From assembly GCA_032622095.1 (NCBI GenBank), contig CP136062.1:52531349-52595348 (forward strand): a DNA stretch of 64,000 bases, in the 5' to 3' direction. This document shows, piece after piece, positions 27,801-42,800 of the stretch. Source of the stretch: Siphonodentalium dalli (Eukaryota > Mollusca > Scaphopoda > Gadilida > Siphonodentaliidae). Below the pieces are notes generated by a model, which was not told the DNA's origin, searched no databases, and worked only from the letters and a program-made list of their open reading frames with translations. Made by a program: the position numbers and the translations under genes. Positions within the stretch are counted from its first letter, which is position 1. Each line of letters opens with the position of its first letter.

Positions 27801-30800
27801 ACAAGAGTCTAGCTAAATATAGACAATTTAATCCTTTCCTTACTATATATATAGACAAGATTCTAGCTAAATATAGACAATTTAATCCTTTCCTTGCTAT
27901 ATATATAGACAAGAGTCTAGCTAAATATAGACAATTTAATCCTTTCCTTACTATATATATAGACAAGAGTCTAGCTAAATATAGACAATTTAATCCTTTC
28001 CTTACTATATATATAGACAAGAGTCTAGCTAAATATATGCGAGTGCCTTGGGTTTCTTTAATTAAAGCAATTTATTATTTTCAAATGATTTCTTTGATTT
28101 TCTGCTTAACCCTTTTTATATTAAATACTCTTTGACGAGTAGTTATCCTTTAGGAAATGTTTGTTGAATTTATTATCTGAACATTTCCCGCCAATGAATA
28201 GGAATTTATTTTCACTTTTATTATCGGTCGTCTGCTTATATTTCCTACCTGAACACCCCTCGAAATGATTGATAGATCATTCTAATGTATACTTTTATAA
28301 GCAAGTGGAAGAATCCATTTAGTATAGAAAAGGTAAAAGCAATTTATTATTTTCAAATGATTCCTTTGATTATTTTAATAATTACTTCATCTTTGAACAC
28401 TTCTTGATATTTTTTAGAACTTTGACAGTGTAAGATATTTTTTGAGATTTACCATTTCTTTATGTTATATTCCAGCTCAACATTAAGGACAGAAACAAGA
28501 AGAAATCTCCTTTATGTAAATCCTATGGACATCCACATCTGCATACATTCGATGGAAGGTAAGATTTATCCACATCTGTATACATTCGATGAAATGTAAG
28601 ATTTAACTACCACCTGTATACATTCGATGAAATGTAAGATTTAACTACCATCTGTACATCAGGGTTACTATACAGTAATGCTCTAAATAATCAACTCCTT
28701 AACCACAGCAGAATTATGGGTAATTTTTCAGGATTTAGTCGGAAATATGGCTTGTTGCCATTCATCGGAAAGCTCTCGGTGAAAAATTACCTGTAATTCT
28801 GCTGTGGTTAAGGAGTCGATTATTTAGGGCATTACTATACACATATCCTGGAAACTAAAAAATTAACATTAGGAATTCCAGATTCTTGAAACCTTCATTC
28901 GATTGGTCAAGTCTCAGATGAGGTGCTATTCTATTGGTTGTACAGGAAGACAGTCAGTCATGACTATATCACCCCTAGCAATATACATGTATTATAGTCT
29001 ATCAATATTATATTTATTTGTAATTGTACTTTCCATGTGTGTATATTGTAAAATAAAATTATCCTAAAAATTATCAGCTCATTGTTACATGGAATCAAGT
29101 CTCTATGAAAAGTTGATAACAATTACAAACAATTTTTCATGATTGGTTTAAATTTAAATTATAAGATCGCAGGTCAATTGGTTTATATTTAAATTATAAG
29201 ATCGCAGGTCAATTGGTTTATATTTAAATTATAAGATCGCAGGTCAATGACATGTTGATCATTTTCCCACACATTGCGAAACTCAACAACATGAATAATA
29301 CAGAATACAGGTGACATATTCATAACAACGTGAATAATACAGAATACAGGTGACATATTCATTATTCATAACAACGTGAATAATACAGAATACAGGTGAC
29401 ATATTCATAATTCATAACAATGTGAATACTACAGAATACAGGTGACATATTCATAATTCATAACAATGTGAATAATACAGAATACAGGTGACATATACAT
29501 AATTCATAACAATGTGAATAATACAGAATACAGGTGACATATTCATAATTCATAACAATGTGAATAATACAGAATATAGGTGACATATTCATAATTCATA
29601 ACAACATGAATAATAAAGAATACAGGTGACATATTCATAATTCATAACAACGTGAATAATACATAATATAGGTGACATATTCATAATTCATTATCATGCC
29701 TTGAAATAGCGTGTCTGTCATTTGCAGAATGAGGTCCCCAGAGGGTGAATTTAGTGATGCTACCCCGCATATCGGGCTAGCATCACCAAATTCACCCTCT
29801 GGGAACCTCATTCTGCAAATGACAGACACACTATTTCAAGGCTTGTTCATTATACTCATCACAATCTAGGCGACAATATCTTCGAGTTTTTATCAATCAA
29901 TGATATTTATACTACTGATTATTCGTTCGCATTCTGTTGTTTTTATAATTACTACTGAATACTACGATTCTCGCAAACTTTTATATGCGCTCCATATTTG
30001 AAAACAATATAAAAAGTCATCTTGGGTAAAGCCTCGTCGTCCCAGAAATAAAATATGAGACAGAGTTCCAGAGACATAAATCTTTTAACCCTTTCAGTGC
30101 CAAGTCTGATTTTTGTATCAACCCATATTTCCTTGATCATTTTTCAAATTTATTGATTATAATAATATGATACATTGATGGAACGAGCTATAAGACTAAA
30201 ATCGGACTTGGCACTGAAAGGGTTAAGATTATCGTCAGCTTTTAACCATTTCTATACTAAGGCATCATTGAAGAGTAGTTATCTCACAGGAAATATTCAG
30301 ATAATAAGTTGAATAAAAGACCATAGGTTGTTTGTTGAACTTATTATCTGAACATTTCCCTCAATAAATAGGACCTCTTCTACACTTTTATTTATCTGTT
30401 GTCTGCTTTTATCACCTTAACATCCCTCCTAATGAATAATAGACCATTAAAAAAGTTTACATAAAAGATATCCAAATTAAAAAAAAAATTAAGCAGGGGA
30501 GTAAAAATAGGGTCGGAAGGCAACATGTTAATATGTGGACTAGCATCACTAAATTCACCCTCTTGGGACCTCATTCTGCTTAGGCCTCATCTTCTCTGGA
30601 AAGTTTCTTTATTATCAAATTTCTATAGAATCTTCTTCACATAGATTCTATTTCTTTTTTAGTTTAGTTTCTCTATATCCCTAAATTGGCAGACGACACA
30701 TTGCATAATCGAGGTTCCCAATGGGTGTACATAACAATATTCACCATTTGGGAACTTCAATCTGAGTCTATGTCTCCTGTAGCAGATGAGGCCATGTAGA

Positions 30801-33800
30801 ATGAGATCCCCAGAGAGAGAATTTGGTGACGCTAACCCAGCATAATGGGATAGCATCACTAAATTCACCCGCTGGGGACCTCATTCTGCTATTAACAGGC
30901 ACACTATTTTCAGGCCTGGTCTCATATCTCCACTAGATTATTTATTCTATTTACAGCAAATACAAGTCAAACAAAGCAGGAGAATATGTCCTATACAGAC
31001 ACAATAGACTGCCATACGAGGTAAGAGTGATATTTTACGTAGCTATGTGGTATCATGGGAGGGGTGTTGACTTAACCCTTTCATGACAGGATCTGTGCTG
31101 GCACAGCATTAACACTTTGAATGCCAGCTCCCATTCAATTTCATGCAAAAAGTATGAGATAACTTAAAGATCTTGCGTCAGTGAAAGAAATATCCAGTAC
31201 GTCGACGGATTTAACAAAAGTCATCAAACAGTTATTGAAACATGAGATTCAATATTGCTGAAACAGATAGCATTTGACAACTTCAAAAACAATTTGCCAA
31301 ATGTGGTTTCATTTCGCACCAGCTGGGCATACGTGTATTTGTAGACAATGTTCACGCTGGATCGAAAAATCTTTTGGCCAATTTTTTGGCCAAATTAAAA
31401 AAAAGAATTGGCTGAATTAAATCCTCAATTTCTGGTCTCACAATTAATGAATATTTTTGTTTTATTTAAAGGGGTACTTTACGCCATTTTCAATAAATTG
31501 CTGGTGATAACAACGATCTATTATCGATAATATATAGAAAACTAAGTAATTTGAGTCGAAGATGTATTCTGTAAACGTTCAGGTTAATAGGTTATCTTAA
31601 AATCAAAGTTAATAATTTGATATAAATTTTATTTATGGCTGGAGCCATAAATTAAATTACGAATTTCCGTGTACAAGACGTAATCAAAATAATTCACGGA
31701 TACTGGATGGGCAATGCGTGGCACACATGATCGTGTAAAAACTTATGTTGATACGGACCGTAAACTCAAGCCACACACTGACTAGTGACTATCCAATGAC
31801 TTAAATTAGTATGTGGGACTAGTATGCATATAAAATAACATTTATTTGATACATTTGCTTGAAAACTGTCCAAATATTACCCGACAACGAAAATTGGTAT
31901 TTTCGCATTCCGGCTAATCTGCCATCCGTAACATTACTTCATACTCAACAGACTTTCAAATAATGAAAAGCTGGTTACCTTAGTCTACGACTCAGAGACT
32001 ATAGAAACCAACAACAACATTTGTGTACAGTATCCCTTTAACCCAACAGAAGGGCGCTGTGCCAATGCATTATCTTATATATGCGAGTCGACCATAGGTC
32101 GCCTCGCATATATAAGAGAATGCATTGGCTTAACACATAAAAAATTATAAAATTGTTAAAGAATGTAAGAAAAAATGGTAAAGGTAGAGGTATCAGAGCA
32201 TATGCCCCCTTCCCACTTTTTTCACCAATTGGTATCTTATGACTTGCATATAATATGAATATGTATCCTTCTACACTTCTATTATATTTTCCCATATCTG
32301 TTGTCTGGTTTTATTATCTGCACATCCATCCAAATGAATAATAGACCATAATTTTTTTTACCCTGTGCCAATGTATTCTCTTATATATGCGAGTCGACCA
32401 TAGGTCGCCTCGCATATATAAGAGAATGCATTGACCTAACAATTTTTTACAATTTTAATAATTTTTTCTTGTATTCTTTAACAATTTTATAATTTCACCC
32501 ATACAGAGCCCCAGACAAACATGAGCAGACGACACTCTTTTATATGCTTCTATATATGTGTGGGGCTCCATGCAGGGTAATGGATGTTTTTTATTTTATG
32601 TCCTAAAAATTGTAAGAAACATTTATTTAAAAAAAATTATAAAAAATTGTTAGGCCAATGCATTCTCTTATATATGCGAGGCGACCTATGGTCGACTCGC
32701 ATATATAAGAGAATGCATTGGCACAGGGCATAACTGTAACTATCACAATGTGGTCAAGGAGCCGGTTCCAATGATATCCATATTTGTATGGTTCTATTGA
32801 GACAGACCGAAGATATTTTAGGCTGTTGAAGCTTTATTTGGCCGGTTTTGGCCGTTTTGTTGGGTAAAGGGTTAACATCTAACATTCTATATAATTATGT
32901 CCATACCATCAAATACCATGTCTAGACTTCTTTAATCCCACAGCTGATCATACTATAAATTTTATTCTCATGTTTGCGCCCGTTACAAAATCAATTTGGG
33001 TTTTTTTGAATTAGTTTCAGATTTTTGGTTAAAAAAACTTTTTTCAGGTGAGGACATTCTATAGAGGCTATAAGAAGAGATACACAAGAAACTGTGCCGT
33101 CGCCATAAAATCAGGCGATGACGTCCTACTTTTTGATCGATGCTACAACAAGAAAGCAAAGAGGAGGAGGCCACTGATACCTAAACTGTTCCTCAATGGA
33201 AATTTCACGCAAAATACAAATATCTACGAGAAGAACAGCGGCAAAGGATATGTCGTGAGTTCCTTTGTATTAATCCTCAGATTACTGAATGTAATCTCCC
33301 AATCAGTTATTTAAGAATACATTGAAATAAAACAAAGACGACATGTATTACAGGCATGGTTTAAATTTCAGCCCATTCTCTATTTTTATATCATGATTAT
33401 ATACAATTTCATTATATAAGATCGTCCGATCACTTGTTTAGAGCTTTTTAATGCTCGTTGATGTACGTAAGTACAACTGTGCTCTATTAATCAACATTAA
33501 CAAGGTTGACCACCAGTTTACCACAGTGCTCATGCGATCAATTATACCGCCGCCGACTGCAGTACCACATCACATTCACGGTTAGACCATAATCTTCATG
33601 CGATGTTTTATGAATTTTTTTTTTAAGTAACCACACCAGATAATTTGTTTATTTCTGGCATTGCGTGATGCTACATTGATGATAAAATCGCAAATGTCGG
33701 TCAGTGACCTAATTTGTTTGTTAAATAAACTGTAAACAATTTATTAAATGAATTTATGAAATATTGCTTTGTGTTTAGTTAACTTGAAAATATAGATCAA

Positions 33801-36800
33801 TTGAAACTTGGCGATTGAAAATGGCACTGGACATCAAACAGTCACATAATTCAATTTCAAAATTTATAGATTGAACTCAACGTTTATGAGGTTTAAAAAA
33901 AAATTATCGCAACAGTAATTTACTTGGTTATTGCAGTTCAAAAATATTACCGCGGTAGGATTACCAGTGGATACCGCATATCAACTTGACTGCGGTTGAT
34001 GGGTGGTACGACCACGGTAATTACTGACCTACAGCCTAATTAAAGGAGTCAAATCATTAGAGCATAGCCGTATAAGTGTGCAATCATGAGTGTGTGAAGG
34101 AGCATATTATTGCATGTATGTATTGGATGAATGACCTCCATTGCAATCAATATAACTGTATTATTCATCTTCAGTAAAAAAAGATACATTGGAATTATCC
34201 AATTATTCAATTTGAAGGGTGTTTTTATAATACATGTGCAGGAAACATAAGAATGACCTGTTCATGCCCTCTGATCTGGATTTATTGTCCTTAGTAGGAA
34301 TATCCAGTTATATTCTATGTTTTGCCAATGTCAAGTGTTGGTCTCAATGTATGGGTCAGTATGTAAGACTTGTATGACACGGTATGAGATGCTGTGGTCT
34401 CCTTCATTTCTGGTGGCCTTGTATAAAGGTAGTTTGTCTTGGGGGGGGGGGGGGGGGGGGTTCTTGACCTTCATGTGAAGTTTTTCATGTGCTTGAGCAG
34501 GAAACGATTAGTCATAAGTTTTTGTGGCATTCCTAAACTCTGTATTTGTGTTTGGAAGAGCTTAACCCAAGCGAAATCAATTACCCTATATTTTAATACA
34601 AAAAGTATTGGTAAACCAAATACTTAATTACCCAAGTTATCATATTTAACAAGCAATTCACTTACGACAATTCATACCGACCAATGCTTTACTAAGAGAG
34701 TTATGCTTCCCTTGCTAAACTATAATCTAATTCTGAGGGTACTTTCAATTTTATTGTAGTTGTGATTTGCAGATACATGTATATGGTATTAATGGTTCAA
34801 CAAACTATATATGTTTGTTCAGCTTTACCCACCAAGGATGGCTTCCTTAACTTTGATTAAAAACGAATCAATGGGAACCAATTAACCTTTCATCAGCGAT
34901 TATTCTCTTTTAAAAAAAATTCTATCGAATTAACATATATAACATTGTATTCCAGGTATACTTGCCAACCGGAACCAGAATCGAACTAAAGAGCAAAGGC
35001 AAAGAGTACCTCGAGATCTGGATTAGTGCTTCAACAGCTGATTTCAATGAAACTAGTGGTTTGTAGCTCTATATATTAACCATTTTAGTGCCAAGTCCTT
35101 TTTTGTATCAACCCATATTTCCTTGATCATTTTTCAAATGTATTGATTATAATAATATGATACATTGATGGAAAGAGCTCTTAAAGGCACTGAAAGGGTT
35201 AAATATCATTGTTGTTGCTGTCTTATGATATTTCAAATTATTTCTCTCATCTTTTTCACTATTGAAACTGATTTACTAATTTATGTCCTTTGTGAGAATA
35301 AATGTTGGCAAATTCACTCAAGAAATGGATTTTGATTTTATTGTGAGAATTTCTTTGGTAATAGAATCTCATGTCTGAAGTCAGATACAGTAATGCGCTA
35401 ATTAATCGACTCCCTAACGACAGCAGAATTATGGGTAACTTTTCAGGATTTAGTCGGAAATATGGCTTGTTGCCATTCATCAGAAAGTTCTCCCCAAGAG
35501 CTTTCCGATGAATGGCAACAAGCCATATTTCCGACTAAATCCTGAAAAGTTACCCATAATTCTGCTGTCGTTAGGGAGTCGATTAATTAGGGCATTACTA
35601 TATATAGGTATCTGAACATGGCTATTGTTGAAAAATATAATAGTCTGATGATGTTAACTGGCCTCACGCATTTTATTTGTTATTACTTGGTTTACGGATT
35701 TCCCTACCTAAAAAAAGCAATTTGGCAAAAAAAACGTTTTTTATTTTTTGGGTTTTTTTATTCCCGCCAATGGGAATATTATATCAGACATAAAACAAAT
35801 GTGAATTATGAGTTTAAGTTTTCGTAAAATATACAACAAAATCAATTGAACAGCGAAGCCTCTCGGCAATGTATACTACAGATCTAGATCTAGTACACAG
35901 GGCCCACTAGTAAATACACAAGGAAGACAACTACCTGATTTTCCAATGGGTAAGTTGAATTTCAACAGCAACATGTCAGATTCCGATATCGGCAATATTT
36001 TTTTGGATCTATTTTGTTTTAAAGACACTTCCAAATAAAACAATATATTGTCCGTGCAAATGGACATGGCAAAGCATAGACATAGTCAATCTAGTGGCTC
36101 GTTTTAGATGAGGAGATTATACTATACAGCAAATATTTAATTTCCCCCAAACATATTTTTTGACAGTTTTATAAATATAACAAAAGATTGTAGCATTTTA
36201 TTTTTATTTTTTTCCTCCCACCTATCCTACCTTTGAGCCAAAAAAATCTGTAAACCAAGTAATAAAATATAAAATGCCTCATCATTGATATGCTAGTGTA
36301 TTACTATTGTAAGCCTAGAAAGCTTTGAGGTGTTCATTTTCGTGGAGGTACAGTAATGCTCTAAGTAATTGACTTCTTAACCACAGCAGAATTATGGGTA
36401 ACTTTTCAGCCCCGAGAGCTTTCCGATGAATGGCAACAAGCCATATTTCCGACTAATTCCTGAAAAGTTACCCATAATTATGCTGTGGTTAAGAAGTCGA
36501 TTACTTAGAGCATTACTGTATTGCAACTTTTTTTTATTCAAAGCCAACTTATTATACTTTGATAAGGCCACGCAAAGTGAAGTTCTCATTTCTGGTGTCT
36601 GCACGCTCCAAAATCCCGCGTGCATGGCTCCAAAATCCTGCATGCTCAACCTTTTTATTTGCTGTTATTAAGTTAAATTTTAATCAGATTAAGGCCAAAT
36701 AAATACAAATTCTGTGTTCTCGGGCACCTCCCTCGACAAAGAAATTTTCTTTTAGAAAGCCTCGTCAAACATTTATTTCAATATTTTATGTTAGAAATAT

Positions 36801-39800
36801 TGGATTTGAACAACGAAAATGAATATTTGTTTGTTTCTTGAGAATGTTTATCAGATTTGGAGAAAACAATTAACCCTTTACCCAACAAACCGGCCAAAAC
36901 CGGCCAAATAAAGCTTCAACAGCCTAAAATATCTTCGGTCTGTCTCAATAGAACCATACAAATATGGATATCATTGGAACCGGCTCCTTGACCACATTGT
37001 GATAGTTACAGTGATGCCCTGTGCCAATGCATTCTCTTATATATGCGAGTCGACCATAGGTCGCCTCGCATATATAAGAGAATGCATTGGCCTAAAAAAA
37101 TCTTTTTTTTACCATTTTTTCTTACATTCTTTAACAATTTTATAATTTTGAATGTGTTAAGCCAATGCATTCTCTTATATATGCGAGGCGACCTATGGTT
37201 GACTCGCATATATAAGAGAATGCATTGGCACAGGGCCCTTCTGTTGGGTAAAGGGTTAATTGTAGTATTGAACATGTATTATGTTTAATGGAAGTATTGA
37301 ACATGTTTTATGTTTTAACAGGTCTCTGTGGAAAATATGATGATGACAAAGACAATGACTTTGAATTTGGTCCAGCGAGCGTTGATAACTTCGCTGATTC
37401 ATGGTTGTGAGTAGAATTAGTTTATTCAGTCGTGATATTAACCATTTCTATACTGAATCCTCGTTGTTTATTCTGTCGCGATATTAACCCTTTCTATACT
37501 GAATCCTCGTTGTTTATTCTGTCGCGATATTAACCATTTCTATACTGAATCCTCGTTGTTTATTCTGTCGCGATATTAACCATTTCTATACTGAATCCTC
37601 GTTGTTTATTATGTCGCGATATTAATCATTTCTATACTGAATCCTCGTTGTTTATTCTGTCGCGATATTAACCATTTCTATACTGAATCCTCGTTGTTTA
37701 CTCTGTCGCGATATTAACCATTTCTATACTGAATCCTCGTTGTTTATTCTCTCGCGATATTAACCATTTCTATGCTGAATCCTCGTTGTTTATTCTGTCG
37801 CGATATTAACCATTTCTATACTGAATCCTCGTTGTTTATTCTGTCGCGATATTAACCATTTCTATACTGAATCCTCGTTGTTTATTCTGTCGCGATATTA
37901 ACCATTTCTATACTGAATCCTCGTTGTTTATTCTGTCGCGATATTAACCATTTCTATACTGAATCCTCGTTGTTTATTCTGTCGCGATATTAACCATTTC
38001 TATACTGAATCCTCGTTGTTTATTCTGTCGCGATATTAACCATTTCTATACTGAATCCTCGTTGTTTATTCTGTCGCGATATTAACCCTTTCTATACTGA
38101 ATCCTCGTTGTTTATTCTGTCGCGATATTAACCATTTCTATACTGAATCCTTGTTGACAAGTAGTTCTCTTAGGAAATGTTCAGATAAAAAGTTCAACAA
38201 ATAGGTTTTTGATGAACTTACTATCTGAACATTTCCCACCAAAGAATAGGGATACTTCTGGACTTGTATTATACTTTTGTCATACTTTCATTTGATCATT
38301 TTTCCTGAACACCCCTCCAAATGAATAATAGATCATTCCAATATATACTTTTATAACTCAATAGGAGAATTTCTTCATTTATCTCAGTTCTGTTTGTTAA
38401 TAATGTGGGTGTAAATGTTTACCCTTTCTATACTAAATACTCATTGATGAGTAGTTCCCTTAGGAATTGTTCAGACAATAAGTTCAACAAACCTATTATT
38501 TCCCACCAATCAATAGTAATCATTCTGCATTTGTATTATTTTTTGTCTGATAATCATCTGCTAATTTTTCCGGAATACACATCCAAATGTATAATAGACT
38601 ATTCCAATGTATACTTTTATAATTGAATTGGAGAATCCATTTAGTATATAAGGGGTTAAAGCAATCATGGGAGTCACTGAAATAACCATTTACAGACGAC
38701 CACGATTCAATCGTAAGTGGAAGGATTTCCGTCGTAGGAAGTAACTGATAGTTAGACTGCGCATGCTCACATCAATATCGCAAGTCAAAAAATAATATCA
38801 AGCACTGTTTGATTTTATATTCGAAATCGTGGTGTATCCTTGGATACATCCACTTCCGACGTAATCGCAGTCCTGTGTACATCGCAATCGTGGCTGGAAA
38901 GATCACAGGGTAGTCAATCACATGCTTACAAACAACCTACGATATCATCATGTACAACGACATCGCAATCGTGTGAACAATTATCCATGATTTTGTCGGG
39001 CCCGATTCCTCCACTTACGATTGAATCGTGGTCATCTGAACGTTGGACTCAAGTTAGAAGGAGGCATTTGGTGCCTCAGTTGGAATGGTTCTATTGAGTA
39101 TCAAAGGGTGCAATCCTTGAAATAGTCTGTCTGTCATTTGCAGAATGAGGTCCCCAGAGGGTAAATTTAGTGATGCTATCCTGCACAGTGGGCTAAATTA
39201 TTGCAGAATGAGGTCCCCAGAGGGTAAATTTAGTGATGCTACCCCGCATAGTGGGCTAGCATCACCAAATTCACCCTCTGGGAACCTCATTCTGTTTACA
39301 CCTCAGCAGAATGAGGTTCCCAGAGGGTGAATTTGGTGATGCTAGCCTGCTATGCGGGGTAGCATCACTAACTTCACCCTCTGGGGACCCCATTCTGCAA
39401 ATGACAAGACACCCTATTTCAAGGCTTGAGATCATTCATCAATAATTATATGCAATCCTTGAAATAGTCTGTCTGTCATTTGCAGAATGAGGTCCCCAGA
39501 GGGTAAATTTAGTGATGCTATCCTGCACAGTGGGCTAGCATCACCAACTTCATCATCTGGGTACCTCATTCTGATTAGTCCTCATCTTCTTGGAAGTATC
39601 TATAGTCTCAAATTAACATTGTTTTAGTTACTTCTGTTCTGTTTCTGTGAACATCACCAACATTTACTGGGGAACTAAATTCTATCTGATCCTTATGTCT
39701 CCCATAAAAGTTGAGGCCTAAGCAGAATGAGGTTCCCAAAGGGTGAATTTGATACTAGCCCACTATGCGGGGTAGCATCACTTAATTCACTCTCTGGGGA

Positions 39801-42800
39801 CCTCATTCTGCAAATGACAGGCACACTATTTTAAGGTTTGATAATTTGTTTTAATTCCAGTGTGAGTCCCTCTGATTCACTGTTTAATGGATTCTGTCCT
39901 GAGAAAGTCGAAACTGGACCTCAGACTGTTCAGTACTGCTCGTGTAACGAAAACCAGGAAGCATCATGCAACCAGGACGGTAACGTTGTCAACTGGAGAA
40001 ACCACAAAGAAAAGAAAACAAAGGGAAAGAAACACAAAGGTGATTCATCGTTTGATGATAATATAATTATACCCCCTGCAACGAAGTTGTGGGGGAGTAC
40101 ACTGGAATCAGCTCGTCCATCCGTGTTCCGTCCATCGTCCATGGACACAAATATGTCCGGAGTTTTTCTCAGTCGTTTTTTGATGATTTTCCGTGAAACT
40201 TGGCACAGACGTCAGCCACCATGGGAACCTGTGCACCTGCGATTATGACGTCTGTCAGACCTTTTTTGGTGAAGATATCCCCCTTTGTCGACTTAGAAAC
40301 TTTTTTGCAACATGCATAATTTTGTCCGAGCTTTTATTCCTACATTTATATGTCAATGTTTTTTATACTTGGCACAGATAAATAGTACAATGGGAACCTG
40401 TGCACCTGTTATTATAACATCTGTCCGGTTTTGTGGTGTTATTCTTCTTTTTTCGACTTAGAACATTTTCGCAACATGTATAATTTTGTCTGAGCTTTTA
40501 TTCCTACATTTTTCAGTCAATAGGTTTAGGATTAGGGTTAGAGCTTAGGGTTGCGCACCTGCAATGGGAATCTGTTATTTTATTGTTTTAAGTTAATGTT
40601 TACTGACATGTGAAACATCTTAATGTTTTAAAAACATGGGGGGTATCCTTAGTCCCATTGGGACAGTCACACCTCTAGTTTTAAATTGTTGATACTAATT
40701 ATGTTTAATTGACTGTGTTGGAATTATGGTTTTAGCAATTTTATTATAACATTACTGAAAGCCAACTCATTGTTGCCATATAATAGGATTGAACTGATTG
40801 TATAAAAATTGGGCATTACAAAATAAGCTAACCAAAGGTTAAATCATGCCCTGAATCTAAACTCTGGCTATGCCCATAGATATCATATTCCACCAGTTCA
40901 AAACTAGAGTACAGTAATGCTCTAATAAATCGACTTCTTAACCACGGCATAATTATGGGTAACTTTTCAGGATTTAGTCGGAAATATGGCTTGTTGCCAT
41001 TCATCGGAAAGCTCTCAGCGAGAGCTTTCAGATGAATGGCAACAAGCCATATTTCCGTCTAAATCCTGAAAAGTTTCCCATAATTCCGCTGTGGTTAAGA
41101 AGTCGATTAATTAGAGCATTACTGTAGCTAGAGTAGACTTCATGGTATGATCTAGTCAAAGGGAACATAGGTTCAATTACTAGTATTAGTAAATGTGTGT
41201 TTCAAAATCGACTTCTCCAAAAATATCAGGAGTTTTAAGGTTAATTTATTATGCAAAATGCGTACAATTATATTTTAACTGTATTGAATCATACACACTG
41301 TCTGTTATTATTACACTAATTTTAGTTTGCCTCTGAAAAATAAATGGCCCAAGACTTTTTGAATGGCCCAAAAATATTGAGAATGACCATTGTTTCGTCC
41401 CAATGGTTTTCTTGTCCTGGGCATACAGTGGCTACTGTGTTTTCAATGTTGATGTATCCAATATTGTTCATGCAGTCTTACTAATAATTGGCTTGGCTAA
41501 AACATGCATCTTAATTTGCAACGTTCCATTTCAGAAAATGATATCACAGAATACATCGTGAAGAAAGCAGTTGAACCTGAAAAATGCACCTCGCTCACTC
41601 AACCGGAACCATTTGACTTCGATTTGAACTTTACTGCTATTGTAAGTTTACTATTTTTGCTGTCAATATTCAATACGCGGCATCATATGGAGATCATAAC
41701 TAAGGTCATGTTTACCATCATGTAACAGCAATACAATCAATCCGCCACAATAGTCAAATTTTCCTTCGATGTACAGTAATGCCCTAAATAATCAACTCCT
41801 TAACCACAGCAGAATTATGGGTAGCTTTTCAGGATTTAGTCGGAAATATGGCTTGTTGCCATTCATCAGAAAGCTCTCACTGAGAGCTTTCCGATGATTG
41901 GCAACAAGCCATGTTTCCGACTAAATCCTGAAAAGTTACCCATAATTCTGCTGTGGTTAAGCAGTCGATTATTTAGGGCATTACAGTAAACCAGCTAGTG
42001 AAATCAGTAGGGATAGTACTGGTTTATGTTGAAGTACGCTTGCCTTACTCTTCTGTAGCAGACTTTACGCCGTGATTTTTCGTCTATTTAATCCGATTTA
42101 TCATACAAATCAATACAAAGTGCTATATTTATCGGAAAGAGTGATATATTAGTCATAATGATTTATTGTAATTAATTGAGTATTTGTCACTAAAAACAAG
42201 CATTCTGATTGGCTGAGAGCGGCTAACTTTAGTTATCGATTCATCGACATCGGCCGCTTCAGCGTGTATCAAATCTGAATGTAGCACAGTAAAATTTCAT
42301 CGGCGCAGAATGGAGTAGCGAAACGAGCACACCCGCGCGTTGTTGTCTATAGATACCGTTCATCGGCCGCTTCAGCGTGCATCAAATCTGAATGTAGCAT
42401 GGTAAAAGTTCATCAGTGCAGAACGGAGTAGCGAAACGAGCCAACCCACCCCACAGGAATTTGTTACGGAGCAGTGTTCCGAGTAACGCAATGAAAATGA
42501 CTAAATGATACTTTTTGTACAGTTTTTTGGCAAATTCCTTGCTAGATTGAATTACATTTATCTCCTAATTATAATCTAACTGTTATGTTAAAGTGATGTG
42601 AAACACTCCGGTCGAATGATCAAATAGAAATGGAGAATAATCTTCTCCAAAGTAATAATTTTTGTAAATATTATATCCAAATTGACAACACATGCCATCA
42701 TTCTTGTATATTAATTAAATGCACTGACTCTCAATGGCGAAATCATTTTCGTTAGTTTATCGTTGATAGATGCGTCCCGAATAGAGTAGTAAATATTTAC

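Noticed and set aside
27439-28020. 193-residue minus-strand repetitive protein
   Set aside because: Product of a 54-bp tandem repeat whose period is a multiple of three; no start context or splice support.
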